Assembly: GCA_043769005.1 (NCBI GenBank)
Contig: JAYVJV010000281.1
Span: 1 to 23,076, forward strand
Direction of reading: 5' to 3'
Source of the DNA: JAAFIP01 sp043769005
Lineage (GTDB): Bacteria; Pseudomonadota; Gammaproteobacteria; Burkholderiales; Burkholderiaceae_C
Length of the DNA stretch: 23,076 bases
Part shown: in pieces, positions 15,155-22,500 of the stretch
Layout: each line of letters opens with the position of its first letter
Position numbering within the stretch: position 1 is the stretch's first letter
The notes under the pieces: generated by a model
Told to the model about the DNA's origin: nothing
What the model saw: only the letters and a program-made list of their open reading frames with translations
Database searches by the model: none
Position numbers and translations under genes: made by a program

Positions 15155-16066
15155 ATGCCCAGCATGCAACGTCTCACTCCCACCCAACTTTGGCTTCTGG
15201 TCGGCCTGACCCTTGCCTGGGGCTTGAACTGGCCCGTGCTCAAACTGGGCGTACAAGACTATCCACCGCTGACCTTTCGCGCCATCTCGATCTGGCTGGG
15301 TGTGCCGGTGCTGGCGCTGGGGCTCAAATGGCTGAAGGTGCCGTTTACAGTGCCACGAGCCTACTGGGGCGAACTGCTGGTACTGGCGCTGTTCAACATG
15401 TTTATCTGGCATGGCTGCATCATTATTGCAGTGAAACTTTTGTCCTCTGGGCGCACGGCGATCTTGGGCTACACCATGCCGATCTTCAGCGCCATGATTG
15501 GGGCATGGTTTTATCAAGACAAGCTCTCTGCACGCGCCTGGTTGGGCGTAGGCGCAGCAGCCGTGGGTGTGGTGCTGCTGCTCACGCACGAGCTGGGCGC
15601 GATGACGGGCAAACCCCTGGGGGTGATGCTGGCTTTAGCCGCCGCATCCACTTGGGCGCTGGGCACGCAGATGCTGCGCCGCACCAGCATCCCAGTGCCA
15701 ACTTTGGCAATTTCGTTTTGGATGACGGTGCTCTCAGCCGTGGTGATCAGCGCCTTGGGCATCAGCTTTGAAACCGCCCAATGGCGTGCGCCCAGCCGCA
15801 CAACCTGGTTTTCAATCGCCTACAACGCAGTGATCATTTTTGGTTTTGCCCATGCCACCTGGTTTTACCTGGCGCGCAGCCTGCCGCCAATCGCCTCCAC
15901 CCTGAGTGTGATGATGATTCCGGTGCTGGGGGTGTTCAGCGGCGCACTGGCGCTGGGTGAAGCGGTGCACTGGCAAGACTGGACGGCCATGGCACTGATG
16001 GTGGTGGCCATTGGCAGTGTGCTGTGGCCCAAACGAACCAACCCACCCGCAGCATCCCCGCCCTGA
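15155..16066 (+). CDS. DMT-superfamily (EamA) transporter
   Basis: This is a 303-residue inner-membrane protein with about ten transmembrane helices in two EamA repeats. The first repeat begins 'LWLLVGLTLAWGLNWPVLKLG' and the second near residue 150 'GVMLALAAASTWALGTQMLRR'. The glycine/proline-containing end 'PVLGVFSGALALGE' is typical of the family. EamA proteins export amino acids or metabolites, but the substrate here cannot be predicted. ATG 15155 and ATG 15164 are both possible starts with no strong ribosome binding site. The gene follows amtB by 65 bp and could be read through from the nitrogen operon. It ends 8 bp from the convergent glycosylase gene. Confidence 0.88.
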   Translation: MPSMQRLTPTQLWLLVGLTLAWGLNWPVLKLGVQDYPPLTFRAISIWLGVPVLALGLKWLKVPFTVPRAYWGELLVLALFNMFIWHGCIIIAVKLLSSGRTAILGYTMPIFSAMIGAWFYQDKLSARAWLGVGAAAVGVVLLLTHELGAMTGKPLGVMLALAAASTWALGTQMLRRTSIPVPTLAISFWMTVLSAVVISALGISFETAQWRAPSRTTWFSIAYNAVIIFGFAHATWFYLARSLPPIASTLSVMMIPVLGVFSGALALGEAVHWQDWTAMALMVVAIGSVLWPKRTNPPAASPP

Positions 16067-16074
16067 AGACGGGA

Positions 16075-17046
16075 CTATTGAGCGTTGGGGCCTGTACCGT
16101 GCAAGCTATCCATCGCCAGCAGCAAGTCGTCCCAGGCCTTGGCCTTGTCGCTGGGGTTGCGCAGTAAGTAAGCAGGATGGTAGGTAACGATGACAGGGGC
16201 TTGCCAGCCGTCGCCTTGCAGCGCATGCACGCGGCCACGCAGTTTGCCCAGCGGTTCTGCGCTGCCCGTCAACGCCTGCACTGCAAAACGGCCCATGGCC
16301 AGGATGATTCTGGGTTGCAGCAATGCAATCTGGCGCAGCAGATAGGGCTGGCACATGGCCAGCTCCGCCAGGCTGGGGTTGCGGTCGGCGGGGGGGCGAC
16401 ACTTAAGCACGTTGGTGATGAAGACATGCCTCTGGCGTGCCAGCGGTTCGCCCTCCACCCGCATGGCGTGCAGCATGTTGTCCAGCAGTTTGCCCGCAGC
16501 TCCGGCAAAGGGCTCGCCCAGAGCATCTTCGTCTTCACTGGGAGCCTCACCAACGATGAGCCAGTCGGCGCGGGGTGCCAGCGCTGGCGCGCTGCTGGGC
16601 TGTCCAATGCCAAAAACGGTCGTTTTGCGACTGTTGCACAAACCACAAGCCTGGCAACTGGCGATGGCGCTTTGCAGCGGCAACCAGTCCATCTGCGCAA
16701 TGCCGTTGTGCTGGGGCTGCAAGGCAAACGGATTGGCCGCAGCGCTAGTGGCTGCCACAGCGGCGGGTACAGAATGTGATGGCGTTGCGGCTGGCGCGCG
16801 ACTGGCTGGCGCTGCGCTGGGTGCAGGCACGTTTACTACAGGTTTTGTTAGGTTATTTTTTGCTATGTTATGCGTAGCTGCTTGCGCTTGATTGGTTTGG
16901 TTTGCAGCCTGCTTTTCCTCTAAAACAGGTTGCCAGACATGGATGCCCATAGCTGCAAGCATGGCACGCTGACGTGCATCTAGTGGCAGGCCTGTGATGG
17001 ATGCGGCGGCTGACAGGCTGTCCACGGTGTTGCTGTCCAGGCTCAT
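16075..17046 (-). CDS. Type-4 uracil-DNA glycosylase with 4Fe-4S cluster
   Basis: This 323-residue enzyme excises uracil from DNA. The family-4 iron-sulfur cysteines are visible as C131-x2-C134 (SCQACGLC) and C216-x15-C232 (LKCRPP...MCQP). The active-site motif GEAPSEDEDALGEPFAGAAGKLL lies at 166-188 and the HPAYLLR motif at 290-296. Residues 1-40 form a helical extension. Residues 41-110 are a low-complexity linker whose first part (41-64) is encoded by a copy of the dispersed repeat. The start ATG overlaps the rimI stop by 4 bp (ATGA), so translation is coupled. Being last in tsaB-rimI-udg is a layout familiar from beta-proteobacteria. Confidence 0.93.
   Translation of the reverse strand: MSLDSNTVDSLSAAASITGLPLDARQRAMLAAMGIHVWQPVLEEKQAANQTNQAQAATHNIAKNNLTKPVVNVPAPSAAPASRAPAATPSHSVPAAVAATSAAANPFALQPQHNGIAQMDWLPLQSAIASCQACGLCNSRKTTVFGIGQPSSAPALAPRADWLIVGEAPSEDEDALGEPFAGAAGKLLDNMLHAMRVEGEPLARQRHVFITNVLKCRPPADRNPSLAELAMCQPYLLRQIALLQPRIILAMGRFAVQALTGSAEPLGKLRGRVHALQGDGWQAPVIVTYHPAYLLRNPSDKAKAWDDLLLAMDSLHGTGPNAQ
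16858..16926 (+). repeat. Dispersed AGCTGCTTRCGC repeat, copy 3 (inside uracil glycosylase gene)
   Basis: TTTGCTAT, the core AGCTGCTTGCGC (16876-16887), TGCAGCCTG and the terminal CTAAAAC all line up with copy 1 at the same spacing over about 68 bp. The gene is on the other strand, so it is read antisense as Q-A-A-N-Q-T-N-Q-A-Q-A-A-T-H-N-I-A-K. Confidence 0.85.
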
Positions 17047-17540
17047 AGCGCGTAGTTCATCACCACAGCGTCTTCGCGCTGGTTGTGGGCTGCGGGGTAG
17101 TATTTTTTACGTTCGCCGACACGGCGAAAACCATAGTGCTCGTACACCTTGAGGGCGCGGGTATTGCCCGCACGGGCCTCGAGCCACAACCAATGCGCGT
17201 TTTGCTCTTGCGCCCACAGCGCCAGCGCGTCCAGCATGACGCGGGCCCAGCCCTGACCCAGGTACGGCGGAGCGACGGTGATATTAAGCAGGTGCACCTC
17301 GTCCACGCCCTTCATGGCAATCATGTAGCCGATCAAATCCTGCGGCCCACCCATGAGCTGCAGGCACAGATAACCCGCCTTGATGCTGTCGGCAATATTG
17401 CCCTGACTCCAGGGCCACTCATAAACGGCATTTTCTACCGCGATCACCTGCGCCAGACAGTCCCCGTGCATGTACTCGAAGTGCGCCTCCTGCAGCTGGG
17501 CTACAGCGATCAAAGAAGGGGCGATGGGCAGGGCGCTCAT
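17043..17540 (-). CDS. rimI: Ribosomal protein S18 alanine N-acetyltransferase RimI
   Basis: This 165-residue GNAT acetyltransferase modifies the N-terminal alanine of ribosomal protein S18. The fold signs are present: 'VHLLNITVAPPYLGQGWARVML' (beta4 and the acetyl-CoA pyrophosphate loop, about 82-103), 'LWLEARAGNTRALKVYEHYGFRRVGERKKYYP' (about 118-149) and the 'EDAVVM' end. The Q/R-x-x-G-x-G/A loop is present as YLGQGWA. It starts 11 bp after tsaB and overlaps the glycosylase start. The tsaB-rimI pairing is common in bacteria and strengthens this choice over other GNAT enzymes. Confidence 0.94.
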   Translation of the reverse strand: MSALPIAPSLIAVAQLQEAHFEYMHGDCLAQVIAVENAVYEWPWSQGNIADSIKAGYLCLQLMGGPQDLIGYMIAMKGVDEVHLLNITVAPPYLGQGWARVMLDALALWAQEQNAHWLWLEARAGNTRALKVYEHYGFRRVGERKKYYPAAHNQREDAVVMNYAL

Positions 17541-17551
17541 GGGCTGAGAGT

Positions 17552-18262
17552 TTACGCGCTGCCTGCCTGGGCCGCAGCCAGCAGGTCGCGCTCGGCGGTG
17601 GTCAGGGCGACTTTATCGCGAACGTACAGTGGTAGAGCGTCCTGCGCGTCTACCAGCGCACCCTGCGCTATCAGCGCCGGAACCAGGCGCAGCAGGGCGC
17701 TGGCGCTGGGCAGACAAGCATAGTAAGGCGCGGCCCGTACGGCCGCAGGAAGCTGGGCATCGTAGACCGGACGCACATTGCCTGCCAGCAAGGTGTCGGC
17801 AAAGCCTTGCTCCAACTCCATCGACGATGGTGTTTTCAAGCTGTAGCCCAATGAAATGCTGCGCAAGCAGCTATCAAATATATAGTATTTGTAATACATC
17901 TCGCCCATGCGTGCGTCCAGTGTGGCGCAGATACGGCTGGCGGCTGTGGCGTGGTGCGCCTCTTGGGCCAGTGCATGCAAGGTATCGACCGGCAGCACCG
18001 GTACGCCGCTGGCAAAGGCCAGGCCCTGTGCGACCGAACAGGCCGTACGCAACCCGGTAAACGAGCCGGGACCGCGACCAAAGACAATGGCATCGAGCTG
18101 GCCAAACTGCAAACCTGCCTGCGCCATCAACGCCTGGATCGCAGGAATCAGCGTGCTGGAGGCTTGCGCCGCACCCGCGCCCGTATGGGTGAACACCTGC
18201 GCGCCGTGCTGCACGGCAATGCTCATGACTTCGGTCGATGTATCAAAGGCCAGGAGTTTCAT
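17552..18262 (-). CDS. tsaB: tRNA threonylcarbamoyladenosine biosynthesis protein TsaB
   Basis: This 236-residue scaffold subunit works with TsaD and TsaE to make t6A37 in ANN-decoding tRNAs. The ASKHA-fold landmarks are MKLLAFDTSTEVMSIAV (1-17), AQASSTLIPAIQALM (32-46), GRGPGSFTGLRTACSVAQGLAFA (62-84) and LDARMGEMYY (115-124). Residues 124-144 (K-Y-Y-I-F-D-S-C-L-R-S-I-S-L-G-Y-S-L-K) are encoded by a copy of the dispersed repeat in sense orientation, just after the conserved DARMGE-YY strand. The protein continues in frame to a normal C terminus. It is followed 11 bp later by rimI. Confidence 0.95.
   Translation of the reverse strand: MKLLAFDTSTEVMSIAVQHGAQVFTHTGAGAAQASSTLIPAIQALMAQAGLQFGQLDAIVFGRGPGSFTGLRTACSVAQGLAFASGVPVLPVDTLHALAQEAHHATAASRICATLDARMGEMYYKYYIFDSCLRSISLGYSLKTPSSMELEQGFADTLLAGNVRPVYDAQLPAAVRAAPYYACLPSASALLRLVPALIAQGALVDAQDALPLYVRDKVALTTAERDLLAAAQAGSA
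17832..17889 (-). repeat. Dispersed AGCTGCTTRCGC repeat, copy 4 (inside tsaB)
   Basis: On the minus strand it reads TACTAT, then AGCTGCTTGCGC (plus strand 17861-17872), then CATTGGGCTACAGCTTG and a closing GAAAAC. This keeps both the core and the GGGCTACAGC tail of copy 1. It is read in sense by tsaB. Confidence 0.85.
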
Positions 18263-18289
18263 CTTGGGGCGGGTGACATTTGCAGACTA

Positions 18290-19294
18290 CTATGCCGTGG
18301 TTTTTGCTGCGTTTTGTATAGCTGTCGGCACAACATTTACCTTGCTTGCAGCACGCACACCCACCACAATACCCAAAGTCACCAGAGCCAATCCAGCTAT
18401 TAAATTCCAGTACAAAGGCTCACCCAAAAAGATCACCGCGCCCATGGCCGACAGGCCAGGCACCACGGCAGTGAGCATGGTTGAGCGAATAGGGCCAAAG
18501 TACTGAATCATCTTGGTAAACGTAATGCCCGAGATCACCACCGAGCCCATGCCCTGCCAGACCGCCTGAAACAGTATTTCGCTCCAAGGCGCGGTGGCCA
18601 GCTTGCTAGCCACCAAGCCGCTGGCCACCAGCAGGCCATAGACCGGAACAAACGTCAGCACGCACAACACCACCACCGCTATGGTGGCAGGCACTGCGCC
18701 CAAGCCCTGCTTACGACAGGTCACCGCATACAAGGCCCAGCAGGTGGAGGCGCACACAAACAAAACATCGCCCTTCCACACCTGGCTGTTTGCACCGTCC
18801 AGACCAAACGCCGCTTTAAACAGCGACACCCCACCCACCAGCAGGGCACCACCAAAGATCATGGCCAAACCAAGCATGCGCCCCTGGCTCAAGCGCTCGC
18901 GCAACAGCCACACCGAAAACAGCGCGGTAGACAACGGCAACATGCCCGGCAGCAGCACCGAGCCATGCGCTGCTGGCGCGTACACAAAGGCGCTGTAGGC
19001 CAGCACTGCATAGCCCACCCCGCCCACCGCGCCAATCAGGGCGGTCGTGCGCCAGGGCAGTGGCGACAGGCCCAACCAGGTGCCAGCGGCTTGCCCATTC
19101 GCAAGCATCTTGCGCACCATCCAGTAACCCCAAGGCAGCAGCACCACCGAAGCACCGATGATGCGGCACAGCACAATGTCCAGAGGCGTCAACCCACGCA
19201 GCGCCATCAGGCGCGCCACGACGATAAAGGAAGTCCAGATAAGGATGGTGACCACCGCTGCGGCGATGCCAACGGTCTTGGGGGTAAAGCGCAT
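18290..19294 (-). CDS. DMT-superfamily (EamA) transporter
   Basis: This is a 334-residue inner-membrane protein with ten predicted transmembrane helices. I start it at ATG 19294 (MRFTPKTVGIAAAVVTILIWTSFIVVARLMAL), where the first helix begins; upstream codons in the frame look non-coding. EamA repeats cover about 8-150 and 180-310, with 'FLGEPLYWNLIAGLALVTLGIVVGVRA' as the last helix. The final residues (A-A-S-K-V-N-V-V-P-T-A-I-Q-N-A-A-K-T-T-A) match the peptide made by the dispersed repeat and probably come from a decayed copy. It lies 27 bp upstream of tsaB on the same strand. It is distinct in sequence from the EamA protein at 15155. The substrate is unknown. Confidence 0.88.
   Translation of the reverse strand: MRFTPKTVGIAAAVVTILIWTSFIVVARLMALRGLTPLDIVLCRIIGASVVLLPWGYWMVRKMLANGQAAGTWLGLSPLPWRTTALIGAVGGVGYAVLAYSAFVYAPAAHGSVLLPGMLPLSTALFSVWLLRERLSQGRMLGLAMIFGGALLVGGVSLFKAAFGLDGANSQVWKGDVLFVCASTCWALYAVTCRKQGLGAVPATIAVVVLCVLTFVPVYGLLVASGLVASKLATAPWSEILFQAVWQGMGSVVISGITFTKMIQYFGPIRSTMLTAVVPGLSAMGAVIFLGEPLYWNLIAGLALVTLGIVVGVRAASKVNVVPTAIQNAAKTTA
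18303..18355 (+). repeat. Dispersed repeat, copy 5 (decayed, 3' end of a DMT gene)
   Basis: TTTGCTGC, seven bases, then ATAGCTG sits at the same spacing as TTTGCTAT...GTAGCTG in copy 1, and GCAGCACG stands where ACAGCCTG is expected. The second half of the core is changed. The antisense peptide (P-T-A-I-Q-N-A-A-K) parallels the one in rsmA, which is why I keep it. Confidence 0.5.
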
Positions 19295-19448
19295 GCCCCG
19301 ATTATCGCGGCTTATACCATCGGGATCAGCAAAGCTTATGCTGGGGCAGACGCGGCAAGCGGTGACAATAGTGGCATTGCCATTCTTGGCCCGTGCCAGA
19401 CAGCTTTTTATTCGCGCTACTATTTTGTCTACCCCTGTATCCTCTACT

Positions 19449-20660
19449 ATGCTGCCCGTTGAGCGGCGCGCCAGCGCCTGGCTGGCACTGATCTTCGCGC
19501 TGCGCATGCTGGGCCTGTTTTTGGTGCTGCCGGTGTTTATGCTGGAAGCACACAAGTACCCCGGTGCAGACGATGTGGCGCTAGTCGGGCTGGCCATGGG
19601 GATTTATGGTCTGACGCAGGCGCTGCTGCAAATTCCGTTTGGCATGGCCTCCGATCGCTTTGGCCGCAAACGGGTGATCGTGATTGGCCTCATCATTTTT
19701 GCCGCCGGTAGCCTGCTGGCCGCCGCTGCGCCCACGCTTTCCTGGCTGCTGGCCGGGCGGGCGCTGCAAGGCGCGGGGGCCGTGTCTGCCGCTGTTACGG
19801 CGCTGCTGGCCGACCTGACGCGTGACGCGGTGCGCACCAAGGCCATGGCCATGGTGGGGGCCAGCATTGGGCTGATGTTTGCGCTGTCTTTGGTGATTGC
19901 GCCGCCCTTGGCTGCGGCGATTGGGCTACAAGGTTTGTTTGTACTTACTGGCTTGCTGGCTATTGCGGGCATTGGCGTGGTGTTGTGGGGCGTGCCGCCC
20001 GCGCCACCCCTGGCCGCACAGCCGCAGGCTTCCCGCCTGGGCGGTCTGGCGCAGGTGCTGCGCCATCCGGGCCTGCTGCGTTTGAACCTGGGGGTGTTTG
20101 TATTGCATGCGGTGCAGTTGGCCATGTGGGTGGCAGTGCCCGCCATGCTGGTGCAAGCGGGCCTGGACAAAACCGCCCATTGGCAAGCCTACCTGCCTGC
20201 GGTGCTGTTGTCATTTGGCGTGATGGGCGCGGTGTTTGCCATGGAGCGGCGCGGGCATTTGCGCACGGTGTTTTTAATGAGTATTGCGGCCATTTTGCTG
20301 GTGCAGTTGGGTCTGGGTCTGCTGGCCAGCCTGGGGCTGGGCAGTGCGGCGCTGTGGCCCCTGGGCCTGCTGCTGTTTATATTTTTCTGCGGCTTCAATG
20401 TGCTGGAGGCCACCCAGCCCAGCATGGTGTCACGCCTGGCCCCGCCGCAGGCCCGGGGCGCGGCGCTGGGGGTCTACAACACGCTACAGTCGCTGGGGTT
20501 TTTTATCGGCGGCGCGCTGGGCGGCTGGCTGGCCAAGCACTGGGGTGCGAGCGGGCTGTTTGCCGCCTGTGCTGGTGCCATGCTGGTGTGGCTGGTGCTG
20601 GCCTGGGGCATGCAGCCACAGGCCAAGATGGCCCCAGCAAGCCTTGCAAAACAGCCATAA
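19449..20660 (+). CDS. MFS transporter (drug/metabolite efflux type)
   Basis: This is a 403-residue inner-membrane protein with twelve predicted transmembrane segments. MFS motif A is plain in the loop between helices 2 and 3 (G-M-A-S-D-R-F-G-R-K-R), and helix 4 carries 'AGRALQGAGAVSAAVTALLADLT' like drug:proton antiporters. I chose ATG 19449 because the conserved first helix (ASAWLALIFALRMLGLFLVLPVFML) starts there; upstream in-frame codons overlap the divergent DMT gene. It resembles the YajR group but lacks the extra C-terminal domain of E. coli YajR. It is followed by ssb after 47 bp, an arrangement I know from related genomes. Substrate not predictable. Confidence 0.88.
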   Translation: MLPVERRASAWLALIFALRMLGLFLVLPVFMLEAHKYPGADDVALVGLAMGIYGLTQALLQIPFGMASDRFGRKRVIVIGLIIFAAGSLLAAAAPTLSWLLAGRALQGAGAVSAAVTALLADLTRDAVRTKAMAMVGASIGLMFALSLVIAPPLAAAIGLQGLFVLTGLLAIAGIGVVLWGVPPAPPLAAQPQASRLGGLAQVLRHPGLLRLNLGVFVLHAVQLAMWVAVPAMLVQAGLDKTAHWQAYLPAVLLSFGVMGAVFAMERRGHLRTVFLMSIAAILLVQLGLGLLASLGLGSAALWPLGLLLFIFFCGFNVLEATQPSMVSRLAPPQARGAALGVYNTLQSLGFFIGGALGGWLAKHWGASGLFAACAGAMLVWLVLAWGMQPQAKMAPASLAKQP

Positions 20661-20707
20661 TCTAGGCTACAGATTCGTACAACCACCTCGTTTAAGGACA
20701 GCACACC

Positions 20708-21205
20708 ATGGCATCGGTCAATAAAGTAATTTTGATGGGCAACTGCGGGCGCGACCCCGAGATCCGTTACCTGCCCTCGGGCCAGGCCGTGGCCAACGTG
20801 AGCATTGCCACCACCACCCGGCGCAAAGACAAAACCAGCGGCGAAAACGTCGAGACCACCGAATGGCACCGCGTCACCTTCTTTGACCGCCTGGCCGAAA
20901 TTGCGGGCGAGTACCTGAAAAAGGGCAACCCGGTCTACATCGAAGGCCGCATCAAATACGGAAAATTCACCAACAAAGACGGCGTGGAGCAAAACACCTG
21001 CGACATCGTGGCCACCGAGATGCAACTACTGGGTGGCCGCCAAGGCGCAGGCGCACCCGGCGGTGACGAAGGCGGCGGTGGCGGCGGCTCCTATGCCCGC
21101 GCCCCAGCCCCCGCATCCCGCCCCCCAGCCGCTCGCCCGGCACCTGCCCCTGCCGCCAAGCCGGGTAGCGGCTTTGACGACATGGATGACGATATTCCGT
21201 TTTAA
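20708..21205 (+). CDS. ssb: Single-stranded DNA-binding protein
   Basis: This 165-residue homotetrameric protein coats ssDNA in replication, repair and recombination. The OB fold covers 1-110 (MASVNKVILMGNCGRDPEIRY, TTEWHRVTFFDRLAEIAGEYLKKG, VYIEGRIKYGKF). A Gly/Ala/Pro-rich disordered linker (about 113-153) follows. The acidic tail ends D-M-D-D-D-I-P-F, which is the docking peptide for partner repair enzymes. AAGGAC at about 20694-20699 serves as ribosome binding site. An 8-bp tandem array begins five bases after the stop codon. Confidence 0.98.
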   Translation: MASVNKVILMGNCGRDPEIRYLPSGQAVANVSIATTTRRKDKTSGENVETTEWHRVTFFDRLAEIAGEYLKKGNPVYIEGRIKYGKFTNKDGVEQNTCDIVATEMQLLGGRQGAGAPGGDEGGGGGGSYARAPAPASRPPAARPAPAPAAKPGSGFDDMDDDIPF

Positions 21206-21210
21206 ATTCC

Positions 21211-21266
21211 GAACTTGCGGACATCCGAACTTCCGAACTTCCGAACATCCAGACATCCGAACATCC
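21211..21266. repeat. Seven-unit 8-bp tandem repeat after ssb
   Basis: Seven consecutive octamers follow the pattern GAAC(T/A)TCC: GAACTTGC, GGACATCC, GAACTTCC, GAACTTCC, GAACATCC, AGACATCC, GAACATCC. A partial unit (ATTCC) precedes them. The array abuts the left arm of the inverted repeat that starts at 21267. Confidence 0.85.
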
Positions 21267-21480
21267 GGACGCAGAGGACGCAAAAAAAGCCAAAAAAATG
21301 TTTTCCACAGGTATCGCGTAGGGATGTTTTGGTTTGTTGGGCGACAGAAGGCATCCCTGCGTTCTCTGGTTCTTTTTTATTCTTCCTTTCGTATTTTTTC
21401 TGTAATCTTTCGGTCTTCTTTCTGTATTCTTTTTATCTTCTTTTGCGTCCTCTACGTAAGCTTTGCGCCCTCTGCGTTCC
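21267..21480. repeat. Degenerate inverted repeat, second copy of the GCGTTCTCTGCG-type family
   Basis: The right arm at 21437-21480 matches the right arm at 10441-10480 in layout: TTTTGCGT(C/T)CTCT-CG followed by TTGCGCCCTCTGCGTTC. The left arm (21267-21289, GGACGCAGAGGACGCAAAA) is shorter and pairs with the outer and inner parts of the right arm, as if its middle were lost. The right half is a long pyrimidine-rich tract as at the first locus. A nested hairpin pairs 21317-21326 (CGTAGGGATG) with 21352-21361 (CATCCCTGCG). The spacer 21206-21539 holds no gene that I can support. Confidence 0.7.
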
Positions 21481-21539
21481 TGAAGTCCGCTTTCGCCCTT
21501 TTGATCACCAGCCCCCCAGCCATCAAGCCACCCAGTAGC

Positions 21540-22439
21540 ATGCGAAACAAACTCGCCCTTTACCTAGACCTGATCCGCTGGAACCGCCCCGCTGGCTGGT
21601 TGCTGCTGTTGTGGCCCACCCTGTCAGCGCTGTGGATTGCCTCGAATGGTTGGCCGGGCTGGCATCTGCTGACCGTTTTCACTCTGGGCACCATTCTCAT
21701 GCGCAGCGCGGGCTGCTGCGTCAACGATGTGGCCGATGCCGACTTTGACAAGCATGTTCAGCGCACCGCCCAACGTCCGGTGACCAGCGGGCGCATCAGC
21801 AAACGCGAGGCGCTGCTGGTGGGCGCTGTGCTGGCGCTGTGTGCCTTTGGCTTGGTGCTCACCACCAACGCGCTGACGATTGCCTATTCGTTTGCGGCAT
21901 TGGCGATTGCGCTGGTCTACCCCTTTGCCAAACGCTTTGTCGCCATGCCCCAGGCCGTACTGGGTGTGGCGTTCAGTTTTGGCATTCCCATGGCCTTTGC
22001 GGCGGCCACCGGCGAGCTGGCTCCGCAGCGCTGGGTGGGCCATGTGCTGGGCGAGTACAGCCGCATTTTTGTGCTGTCCTGGTGGCTGCTGCTGGGCAAC
22101 CTGTTTTGGGTGCTGGCCTACGACACCGAATACGCCATGGTCGACCGCGACGATGACCGCAGCACGGGCATCAAAACCTCGGCCATCACCCTGGGGGACT
22201 GGGACGTACCTACCGTCCTGGTGTTTTATGGCGTTTACCTGCTTATTTGGCTTATTGCCCTTTTACATATTGCGCAAGCAGCTATTGTTTTAATAGTGTC
22301 TATCGTAGCCTTGGCGCAAGTAGCATGGCATTACAGCTTGATCCGCAGCCGCTCGCGGGAGGGCTGCTTTGCCGCGTTTCGCGCCAACCACTGGCTGGGC
22401 TTTACGCTGTTTGCGGGTGTGGTGGCGGCGTACTGGTAG
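21540..22439 (+). CDS. ubiA: 4-hydroxybenzoate octaprenyltransferase
   Basis: This 299-residue integral membrane prenyltransferase attaches the polyprenyl tail to 4-hydroxybenzoate, the second step of ubiquinone synthesis. The two aspartate-rich motifs are present: N62-D63-x2-D66-x3-D70 (VNDVADADFD) and D195-T-E-Y-A-M-V-D202-R-D-D-D206. The N terminus (LDLIRWNRPAGWLLLLWPTLSALW) is canonical and fixes ATG 21540. Residues about 238-255 (L-I-A-L-L-H-I-A-Q-A-A-I-V-L-I-V-S) lie in a membrane helix but are encoded by an antisense copy of the dispersed repeat. By my estimate the spacing to the conserved AWHYSLIR...HWLG end is normal. The gene stands alone after a repeat-rich spacer. Confidence 0.96.
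   Translation: MRNKLALYLDLIRWNRPAGWLLLLWPTLSALWIASNGWPGWHLLTVFTLGTILMRSAGCCVNDVADADFDKHVQRTAQRPVTSGRISKREALLVGAVLALCAFGLVLTTNALTIAYSFAALAIALVYPFAKRFVAMPQAVLGVAFSFGIPMAFAAATGELAPQRWVGHVLGEYSRIFVLSWWLLLGNLFWVLAYDTEYAMVDRDDDRSTGIKTSAITLGDWDVPTVLVFYGVYLLIWLIALLHIAQAAIVLIVSIVALAQVAWHYSLIRSRSREGCFAAFRANHWLGFTLFAGVVAAYW
22253..22300 (-). repeat. Dispersed AGCTGCTTRCGC repeat, copy 6 (inside ubiA)
   Basis: On the minus strand it reads CACTAT, seven bases, ATAGCTGCTTGCGC (core on plus strand 22272-22283), then AATATGTAAAAGGGC. Core and flank spacing match the other copies, while the distal tail is only faintly kept. It is read antisense by ubiA as H-I-A-Q-A-A-I-V-L-I-V. Confidence 0.75.
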
Positions 22440-22500
22440 GGCCGCTTGTGGTGCGCCCTGTCGCCTGCCCGGCAGGGTCAAGGCGGGCAGCCTTGGTACG

